Source: JAEZRQ01 sp049294415 (GTDB lineage Bacteria; Patescibacteriota; Patescibacteriia; Patescibacteriales; UBA12465). Taken from it: DNA of 19,014 nucleotides. The notes under the pieces were generated by a model, which worked only from the letters and a program-made list of their open reading frames with translations, ran no database searches and was not told the origin of the DNA. The DNA is taken from positions 1 through 19,014 of the forward strand of contig JBAQCS010000021.1 of assembly GCA_049294415.1 (NCBI GenBank). Direction: 5' to 3'. Both the position numbers and the translations under genes were made by a program. Each line of letters begins with the position of its first letter. Positions within the stretch are counted from its first letter, which is position 1. Of the stretch, positions 12,461-19,014 are shown piece after piece.

Positions 12461-13096
12461 ATGATAAAAGCTATTATTTTTGATTATGATGGTGTAATAG
12501 TTGATTCTTTTGCGGGAGTATTTTTAGTTTATCAAAAAATTTGTGATTATTTTGGCGTAGCTTGCCCTGAAGATATTGAAGAATTTAGAAAAACCTACGG
12601 CTATAATTATTTAGAATGTTTAACTAATTTAGGTGTAGCTGAAAAAGATTTTGATAAAGCTCAGGCCATTTATCAAGAAGAAATAGTTAAAATTAATCAT
12701 AGTATATTCGCCAATATTGCTGAAGTAATTATAGAATTAAGCAGTAAATATAAACTTTACTTAGTTTCTGCTTCCCATAGTCATGAAGTATTACCTAAAA
12801 TAGAAAGATTTGGTTTAAGTGAATATTTTGAGCAAATCTATTGTGGAACTGATGAAAAAAAACGGAAGAATGAAATGATGACAGAGGTTATAGCTAGTAA
12901 CAATTATTTGCCAACAGAAGTTATCTCTATTGGTGATAGAGCTATTGATTATGCAGCTTCTAAGCAAGCAGGGATTGAAGATGAAAATATTATTTTAGTT
13001 ACTTATGGTTGGGGTTTGGATGTAAAATTAGTAGCAGAAGCTAATATCGTAAATAGTCCTCTTGAGATTTTAAATTTATTAAAAAGTTATGAGTAA
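12461..13096 (+). CDS. HAD-superfamily phosphatase (phosphoglycolate phosphatase/beta-phosphoglucomutase-like)
   Basis: The 211-residue protein has motif I FDYDGVIVDS with nucleophile Asp8 and acid/base Asp10. A helical cap domain follows (about 15-85). Motif II is LVSASH with Ser103, and the motif III lysine region is DEKKRKNEMM. Motif IV is IGDRAIDYAASKQAG (Asp159, Asp163). This is the complete catalytic set of a cap-C1 HAD hydrolase that removes phosphate from a small metabolite. The substrate is not determined. It is flanked by the HIT gene 3 bases upstream and overlaps the giant gene by 8 bases, so the three are translated from one message. Confidence 0.9.
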   Translation: MIKAIIFDYDGVIVDSFAGVFLVYQKICDYFGVACPEDIEEFRKTYGYNYLECLTNLGVAEKDFDKAQAIYQEEIVKINHSIFANIAEVIIELSSKYKLYLVSASHSHEVLPKIERFGLSEYFEQIYCGTDEKKRKNEMMTEVIASNNYLPTEVISIGDRAIDYAASKQAGIEDENIILVTYGWGLDVKLVAEANIVNSPLEILNLLKSYE

Positions 13097-16000
13097 GCTG
13101 GAGGCAGAAATTTTAAATAATCCAGAAAAGACAGAACTTAAGGACACTGAAAAAGAAGTGGCTAATTTTGAAAGTAAAAATCAATTAAGTGATGAGGATA
13201 AATTTCTTAAATCTTTTGACGTAGCACCTAGCCAAAGATTAGACATGAGGGATTTTATTGATAGTCTAAAAAATTTAGATCATTCTTTGTATCATTCCAT
13301 TTCAGCTAGCGAAAAATTTACACCTAATTTTTTAAGGAGTGAATATGTTAGGGATCTGGTTCAGAAAAAAGCTTACAACGAGGCAGTTGTTCAAAAGAAT
13401 TCATTTGGACCAGAAAAATTCGCTAAAGCGATTAATATCTTTGGTATAGATGAAAGTTTTTTTAAGCAAGATGATTTTGCTAAATTAAAACAAGATAATT
13501 GGTTAGATAGATTAAAAAATGGCGGAAAAATTGATGATAGAAATAACTATGATGCTAGTAATAATTGGGGTAACGAACCCAGTGCTGAGGAGTTAGCTTT
13601 AGCAGTTAAAGAGGAGGAGATTAACTATGGCAATTTTAAGGAATCAGGGCTAGATATTAATTCCCCGGAAGTAAAAACTGCCGCCCTAAAAGGTATTTCT
13701 TATTTAGCTATTAATTCTGATTTCTTATTTAGCATGGCTCATGAAAAGGCCACAGTTGATGATTATAAAGAATATTTTAAAATTACCGACTCAGAGTTAC
13801 AAGAAACTATAATTAATGCCTTAAAAGATAAGGGGTTTAGTGATACAAAAATAAATGATAATTTACGTAAAAAATATTCTTTTGTAGATGATTTTTTAAA
13901 GTCAGATGAAGCTTTATTACTAGTTAAACAAGAAGTTGAAAAAGGTTTAGTTAATTCTAATAGCGTTCAGGGGGTAATGCAGTATTTTTCTCTAACCGAT
14001 TCCGATTTGGATCAGCCGAAAATTAAAGAGCAACAAAAAGAACAGGCAGTTAATTCCTTACTTAAAGGATTACAGGATGTTGAAAATGGTAGAAATAGCT
14101 TTTTATTTTATGATATGGAGCGGGCTGCTAAATTTTTGTCAAAAGAAGAATGGCAAGATATTTTTAGTAAATACGATAACGAGAATTTAGTAAGTGCCAT
14201 AGCTTATGGTTTGCAATATAGTTGGAAATTAGAAGACAGTCTGGCTTTTTTTAGGGAAATTGGTTTACCAGAAAAAATATTTAAAGCCGGTAGTATTGAA
14301 TTAATAGCTAATCAGACTGGGGATCATAATAATTTTAGAGTTGATAAGATAAAAGAACTACAATCAGCCACAGGCTTATCAGATCAAGAATTAGCCGAAG
14401 GATTTTCCATCGGAATGGTTCGGGCTCTTGATCATGGTTTGAATGAATACAAGTTAGAATCAATGAAGAGAGATATGGATATTGCTGAAATGCTTGATTC
14501 CCCAAAGCTGCAGACAGAGCTTAAGCAGTTATATTTAAAAAGAATATCTACAGCTAGTATTTCTGATTTAGAAAAACTAGATGAAAATTTTGATGTGAAA
14601 TGGCAAGCGGAGGACCGTCCTGCCCGTTTTGCATCCTTAAAAACAGCTTTAACTAGTAATTATACTTTATCATCTTTTACGTCACGTAAAAAAATGAAAG
14701 AATTTGTTGATCATAATCACCCAGGAACACATAAGCTATTTTTCTTGGCTGACCCTGAAATTAAGCAGGCTGTTAGTAAGATGTTAGAACAAGTTCCTTT
14801 TAGTGGTAGTTATATAACCTATGAAAGTGATATCATTACTAATTTATCTAATTATTTTAATGTCTCTAAAGATGATATTGTAGAGCAAATCAAGGCCAAA
14901 ATTGATAATGGTCGCTTTGTTCATGAGCGTACAGATTCTGGTAGTTTTAAAAAATATGTTCCGGAAATAGATTTACGTCAAGAAAATGATAAATGTTTAC
15001 AAAACTACGGGGAAAGAATAATCGATAAGGCCTTAGAACATAAAAATTGGCCAACTATTAAAGCTATCCAGAATTATAATAATCCTGAATCGAGCCAAAT
15101 AATTTATAACTTTTTGACCGAACAAGAAGCTAATTTAATTGATGAGAATAAATCTCCAGAAATTAGAAAATATGCTGTTGAGGCGTTAGCTAATTTATCT
15201 AAAGGCATTGAATATTTAGAGGTAAACTATTTTTCCGATTTAGTTAAAATATATACCAATACTGACGCCGCCAGTCTATTAGATTTATTTAAAAGACGCA
15301 ATAGTCTTTTACCTGTTTTGGAAGATAAAGACAAGGAGGCTATGTTTGATTGTTTAATTAGTAATAGCTCTAAATTAGATAATGTTATTTCAACTATTAT
15401 TAGTAAGGATGTAATTACTGATTTAACTGCCGATCAAGCTAATAAAGTTTTTGAGAGTGGTAATTTTAGAGGTGCTATGGTGGGATTAGCGGGAGCTGAG
15501 GCTAATCAAAAAAATATACCAGCTTATTTGTATGATGAACTCTATTCCAAATTAATTAATAAGCAGGATGAGAAAATAAAACATAAATCAACTGATGATT
15601 TTACTAGCAGTATTAATGAGCTGTTAAAAATAGGTAATAAAGATAGCAATCTTATCAATTTAATACAAAATAAATCTTTGTTGGATGAATTAGCTAGTAA
15701 TCCTGGGGCTATTGATAAGGTTAAACAGATAACTGAGTCGTTGTCTGGTCCGCTATTAATTAATCAATGGTCCTTCATTTATAATCAATTAAAGGATTCT
15801 TCAGCTGAAGATTTTGAAAGAAAAATAAATATAATTAATAGACTTGATCCTCATTTAAGTTCTTGGTGGTTGAGTCAAATTCCCTTTAATGATTTATTTT
15901 CTAGATTAGAAGCTAGTACAGCAGAACAACAAGAAACTTTTTTTGAAACAGTTAACTTAGCTAAGTTACCAGTTACCGATTTTACTGAAAAAAATTGGTT

Positions 16001-18329
16001 ACAAAATTTAGTGCGTTACGTCAGTGTAGCTGAAGATTATAATGTCGTTCGACTTAATGCTAGCGATAAAGAAACTGTTACAAAGGAATTTTCTGGTTCG
16101 TATAGAGACGTGGTATTAACTAAAATTGAAGAACAACTTACAACATTTTTACAAAACGATGCCTCTAACTCTATGCCACTGGAATTAGTCATGACTAGTA
16201 AAGTGATTGATGAGGCTGGCGGAGCTGGTAATTTAAAATATGTTGAAGCTTTAGGCGGTATTATTCTGAAATTAAAAAATACTTTTGAAAATAAAAAAGT
16301 AACAATCAAAACTAAAAGTGAGATTAGTTCTTTGCTTTTAAAACAGGATGAAAGAATGAATAAGGAAAAATGGCTACAAGACGATAAAGCGGAGTTCCGT
16401 AATTTATCTAGCGATATTATAGAGGCGGCCCCTAGTTTATATACTGCTTTTGGGCCTCTGCTAGATCAGTTGAACCCTAAAGAAGTTAAAATTTTTTTGA
16501 ATGAAAATTTACCTCTTTACCAAGCTAGATTAGTAACTATTCAAGAAATAAAAGGTGACGACAATACTCATTATAATCCTCGTGACTTAGTATTAATTAG
16601 AGATGGTATAAAAAAACTAGCTGCTGATTTAAATAGTGGTTCAGAAAATAGGGACACTTATCTTAAAAATGATAAATTAAGATTAATCGAAGAAATTAAA
16701 ACTGATTTTAAGAGTCGTTTTAATATTGAAAAGGTTCCAGATCAATTTAGTAACGGAAACTTACGGTCCATTCAAAATACTATTAGGTATTTAGGAAATA
16801 TTAGTGGACGCTCCATGTCTCATGAAGCCATTATTTCTTTTTACTTAGGCTTAAAACTAAACGGAGATTGGGATAAATTTAGACAGGGTCAGGATATTAA
16901 GTTAGAGGAATATTTGTCTGGTAAACAGCTGCAAACCCTTCGTCCTATTATAGAGAAAAAGAACCAGTCTTATAATTTACCACTTGAAGTAGCTGGCATT
17001 GCTCCTGAAAAAGCCCAAAAATTCCAGGAATTATTACAAGCCGAAGTTAGTAACAGCATGGTAGGAAACATTGCTACCATTGACGTTAAATTAGATACTT
17101 TAAAAAGAAGTTTAAAAGAATTAGCTGATCCAGATATCTATGAAAAAAATACCGAGAAAGAAGTCATGAAGTTATTATTAACAGACGGTAAATTAGTTAA
17201 TGCGACTTTAGCTAAAATATTTGGCAGCTTATCTGGCAAAAATATAGAGTTATCTGATCAAGAAAATTTAATGAAAACCAGATTAGAACTTATTTATCAG
17301 GTTGGTGACTGGAATCAAAATCAAGTTGAACTTATTCAACAAGAAATTCAACCACTTAGTTCAGTATCTAATGTTATTAACAAACTAGAAGAGGAAAATG
17401 TCGACCAAAATATTGAGGATCTTCATAAAAAAATTGATCCATCCGGTGAAATTGTGGAAATTTTTAATAGCTTAGGAGAAGATTTTAAACCAGAGTCGGG
17501 CGCTTTAGCACTGTCTAGGGATTTATCATATTTAGAAAATCTAATGGTGAAAAATGGTGATAAATTAAGTGCTGAAGATCAGGAAAAAGCTAAAAATTAT
17601 TTAGATTCCGTAAAGGGTAAAATGATAGAACTCGAATCTACTATGAGTAGAGTTAAGGATTATTTTGTTAAGATGTCTAAGAGTAAACATTTGGAAAAAC
17701 ATACTCTACTTAAAAATCGTTTAGCAGAAATTGAAAAAGTCATTAATTCCGATCAAGATAATTCGATGATAATTTCTCATTTAACCAAAGATTTAGATTC
17801 GGTGATTGAAAATATGCGCCAGTGTTTAGGTTGTTTACGTAAAGAAATAAATAATGACACCAATCTTTCTTTTGGTGATTATAATAAATTCTTTATGTTT
17901 AATCAGTCTAATAAGGAAAAGGGCAGCGTGGCTGATGAAATTGTTTTTTTCTTACCAGTTAAAAATAATAACGGACAAACCGAAATGTCTTTTGTGATGG
18001 ATAGAGTTTATGGTTCTAGTACCCCAGATTATTTAGTTTCTAATATAGCTACATTATTTAAAAAATATCAATCTATTAAGAAAGAAATGCCAGAAGCTAA
18101 AATATCTATTACTGTTTCCGACGCCGCCTTATCTAGCGTAGGTTTTAACCATGAGCTGCTAGTTGGTAAACTTAAAGAGGTTTTACCGGACGCCCGTTTA
18201 ACAGAAAGAACAAAAGAATTAGTAGCTAATATTGCTGAATCAGCTTTGAGTGATAATTATGTAGAGTTTAGTGACGGAGGGGCTAGATCTTTTGGTGATA
18301 AACCATTTTCTGGAACCGTTATCTATTAA
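13089..18329 (+). CDS. Giant (1746-residue) helical repeat protein with a distinct C-terminal domain, unknown function
   Basis: I do not recognise this protein. It has no signal peptide or membrane helix, so it is probably cytoplasmic, and it takes up more than a quarter of the window. It is almost all helix, acidic, and rich in Lys, Asn, Asp and Leu. A degenerate motif, [YF]F-x-[IVL]-[ST]-x-x-[ED]-[LI], recurs near residues 229 (YFKITDSEL), 299 (YFSLTDSDL) and 589 (YFNVSKDDI), with weaker copies near 118, 391 and 430, which suggests a helical-hairpin repeat array. HEAT-like segments follow (about 600-800). Residues about 1480-1575 look like coiled coil. The last 170 residues form a different alpha/beta-looking domain starting CLGC (Cys1579, Cys1582), then NNDTNLSFGDYNKFF, DRVYGSSTPDYL and SITVSDAALSS. 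It overlaps the HAD gene by 8 bases and is followed by a terminator. Confidence 0.85.
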   Translation: MSKLEAEILNNPEKTELKDTEKEVANFESKNQLSDEDKFLKSFDVAPSQRLDMRDFIDSLKNLDHSLYHSISASEKFTPNFLRSEYVRDLVQKKAYNEAVVQKNSFGPEKFAKAINIFGIDESFFKQDDFAKLKQDNWLDRLKNGGKIDDRNNYDASNNWGNEPSAEELALAVKEEEINYGNFKESGLDINSPEVKTAALKGISYLAINSDFLFSMAHEKATVDDYKEYFKITDSELQETIINALKDKGFSDTKINDNLRKKYSFVDDFLKSDEALLLVKQEVEKGLVNSNSVQGVMQYFSLTDSDLDQPKIKEQQKEQAVNSLLKGLQDVENGRNSFLFYDMERAAKFLSKEEWQDIFSKYDNENLVSAIAYGLQYSWKLEDSLAFFREIGLPEKIFKAGSIELIANQTGDHNNFRVDKIKELQSATGLSDQELAEGFSIGMVRALDHGLNEYKLESMKRDMDIAEMLDSPKLQTELKQLYLKRISTASISDLEKLDENFDVKWQAEDRPARFASLKTALTSNYTLSSFTSRKKMKEFVDHNHPGTHKLFFLADPEIKQAVSKMLEQVPFSGSYITYESDIITNLSNYFNVSKDDIVEQIKAKIDNGRFVHERTDSGSFKKYVPEIDLRQENDKCLQNYGERIIDKALEHKNWPTIKAIQNYNNPESSQIIYNFLTEQEANLIDENKSPEIRKYAVEALANLSKGIEYLEVNYFSDLVKIYTNTDAASLLDLFKRRNSLLPVLEDKDKEAMFDCLISNSSKLDNVISTIISKDVITDLTADQANKVFESGNFRGAMVGLAGAEANQKNIPAYLYDELYSKLINKQDEKIKHKSTDDFTSSINELLKIGNKDSNLINLIQNKSLLDELASNPGAIDKVKQITESLSGPLLINQWSFIYNQLKDSSAEDFERKINIINRLDPHLSSWWLSQIPFNDLFSRLEASTAEQQETFFETVNLAKLPVTDFTEKNWLQNLVRYVSVAEDYNVVRLNASDKETVTKEFSGSYRDVVLTKIEEQLTTFLQNDASNSMPLELVMTSKVIDEAGGAGNLKYVEALGGIILKLKNTFENKKVTIKTKSEISSLLLKQDERMNKEKWLQDDKAEFRNLSSDIIEAAPSLYTAFGPLLDQLNPKEVKIFLNENLPLYQARLVTIQEIKGDDNTHYNPRDLVLIRDGIKKLAADLNSGSENRDTYLKNDKLRLIEEIKTDFKSRFNIEKVPDQFSNGNLRSIQNTIRYLGNISGRSMSHEAIISFYLGLKLNGDWDKFRQGQDIKLEEYLSGKQLQTLRPIIEKKNQSYNLPLEVAGIAPEKAQKFQELLQAEVSNSMVGNIATIDVKLDTLKRSLKELADPDIYEKNTEKEVMKLLLTDGKLVNATLAKIFGSLSGKNIELSDQENLMKTRLELIYQVGDWNQNQVELIQQEIQPLSSVSNVINKLEEENVDQNIEDLHKKIDPSGEIVEIFNSLGEDFKPESGALALSRDLSYLENLMVKNGDKLSAEDQEKAKNYLDSVKGKMIELESTMSRVKDYFVKMSKSKHLEKHTLLKNRLAEIEKVINSDQDNSMIISHLTKDLDSVIENMRQCLGCLRKEINNDTNLSFGDYNKFFMFNQSNKEKGSVADEIVFFLPVKNNNGQTEMSFVMDRVYGSSTPDYLVSNIATLFKKYQSIKKEMPEAKISITVSDAALSSVGFNHELLVGKLKEVLPDARLTERTKELVANIAESALSDNYVEFSDGGARSFGDKPFSGTVIY

Positions 18330-18351
18330 TTTTTACTATTTTAACTAAGAT

Positions 18352-18378
18352 GAGCTCCTTATTTAGGGGCTCTTTTTT
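18352..18378 (+). terminator. Intrinsic terminator of the HIT-HAD-giant operon
   Basis: GAGCTCC (18352-18358) pairs with GGGGCTC (18366-18372, one T-G wobble) and is followed by six T. Confidence 0.82.
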
Positions 18379-18450
18379 GAATAAATAAAAATATTTTGCG
18401 TATTAATTATTAGTGGTTTTATTTTTTTTATATTTAATATTTTTTAATGT

Positions 18451-19014
18451 ATGTTTAAAAGGATTTCAGCTTTATTTATTTTATTATTAGCCCCCTTTTT
18501 ATTAACTGCGTGTAGCTCGGCAACTACTACTGGCAGTAAAACTGAAGACACTAATTCTAAAAATGAGATGCCAAGACGGCCTGATTTTGGGCAACCAGAA
18601 GCTAAGCCAGACGTAAATGGTGTGGTTAAGTCTATTACTGGTAATGAAGTAGTTGTTTTAAAGGTGGAAATGGGGCAGGGGTTTAGAAATGCTAGTTCTA
18701 CACCAGATGGTGCTCCAGATAAGGCAACTACTTTAAGTCTAGGAACTACTTCTGGTGGTCCTGGCGCTGGCGGCGGTCCTGGTATGGGGCAAAGAAGACA
18801 AGGTGGGGAAGCTAGCGCGGAAGATAGAGCTCAGATGCTGGCTAAAATAAAAGAAATGAGTACTGGTGAGGAAAAAATTATTATCCCAGTTGGTATTAAA
18901 ATGCTTAAAAGATCAAATGAGGCAGGATCAAGAGAAATGGTCGAAGCCACTTTAAGTGATATAACTAGTGATAAGACTTTAATGATTTGGCTCAACAAAG
19001 ATGTTACTGATAAA
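18451..19014 (+). CDS. Lipoprotein of unknown function, truncated at the right edge
   Basis: 188 residues are visible with no stop. The start MFKRISALFILLLAPFLLTAC ends in a lipobox (LTAC, Cys21), so it should be lipidated and held on the outer face of the membrane. A low-complexity linker (SSATTTGSKTEDTNSK) leads to PRRPDFGQPEAKPDVNG, then a strand-rich piece VNGVVKSITGNEVVVLKVEM, a Gly-rich insert (SGGPGAGGGPGMGQRRQGG), a helix SAEDRAQMLAKIKEM, and strands EEKIIIPVGIKML and TLMIWLNKD. I have a weak recollection of lipoproteins of this layout (GxVxSIxGNEVxV plus a later IPVG strand) beside MacA/MacB-type exporter genes in Firmicutes; this needs the missing flank to confirm. It is separate from the giant-protein operon, which has its own terminator. 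The TACTAC and A/T-rich upstream region shows no clear promoter. Confidence 0.78.
   Translation, partial: MFKRISALFILLLAPFLLTACSSATTTGSKTEDTNSKNEMPRRPDFGQPEAKPDVNGVVKSITGNEVVVLKVEMGQGFRNASSTPDGAPDKATTLSLGTTSGGPGAGGGPGMGQRRQGGEASAEDRAQMLAKIKEMSTGEEKIIIPVGIKMLKRSNEAGSREMVEATLSDITSDKTLMIWLNKDVTDK

Noticed and set aside
16037..16309. 90-codon minus-strand open frame inside the giant gene
   Set aside because: The giant frame runs without interruption through it, and the antisense product shows no recognisable feature.
13089..18329. Secreted giant adhesin or contact-dependent toxin
   Set aside because: There is no signal peptide, membrane segment, surface anchor or known toxin motif, and the gene is coupled to cytosolic enzyme genes.

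Overview
The window is AT-rich (two sampled 60-base lines gave about 25-33% GC), densely packed chromosomal DNA from a bacterium. I think it is a member of the Patescibacteria (Candidate Phyla Radiation), probably Parcubacteria-like. That rests on the mix of families: a short signal-peptide protein of a type I associate with these genomes, an ECF sigma factor followed by a DUF5667-like membrane protein, small salvage and repair enzymes, and a giant cytoplasmic helical protein. Almost no gene has a Shine-Dalgarno site; starts usually follow a short A/T stretch such as AAATAT or AAATTT. TGA is used as a stop and never in frame inside a gene, so the standard bacterial code (table 11) applies. No tRNA, rRNA, CRISPR array or insertion sequence was seen.

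Layout. 1-358 (-) is the N-terminal part of an MFS transporter. 481-3212 (+) holds dsbB, a membrane-anchored PQQ-type sugar dehydrogenase with four cysteines, and an L-lactate dehydrogenase that keeps the allosteric FBP-site residues. 3214-4405 (-) holds a DODA-type extradiol dioxygenase and a small exported protein. 4540-6037 (+) is a tight operon of a P-loop kinase, an alpha/beta hydrolase and a degenerate Nudix protein. 6136-7636 (+) is an unusual cassette: a stand-alone protein ending in an RNA polymerase alpha-CTD-like domain, a possible GlcG-like protein and a small unknown protein. Its first two genes carry the only clear Shine-Dalgarno sites in the window. 7730-8539 (-) is a GC-richer purine nucleoside phosphorylase. 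8663-9752 (+) holds a CxxC membrane protein, apparently leaderless, and a CYTH protein. 9827-10534 (-) is an exported cytochrome b5-like/FN3 protein that has lost one heme ligand. It diverges from the sigma factor/DUF5667 pair at 10752-11933 across a region with two perfect dyads. 12035-18329 (+) is a HIT, HAD and giant-protein operon, followed by a truncated lipoprotein gene at the right edge.

How the genes fit together. Lactate dehydrogenase fits a fermentative lifestyle. DsbB next to an exported cysteine-containing enzyme suggests oxidative folding outside the membrane. The phosphorylase, HIT, HAD, Nudix-like and kinase proteins fit nucleotide salvage and housekeeping in a reduced genome. 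The sigma factor and its membrane partner look like an envelope-signalling pair. The most novel items are the 1746-residue repeat protein with its distinct C-terminal domain and the alpha-CTD-like cassette. Seven terminators and four to five promoters could be placed. They redefine two gene starts, at 3993 (-) and 8663 (+).
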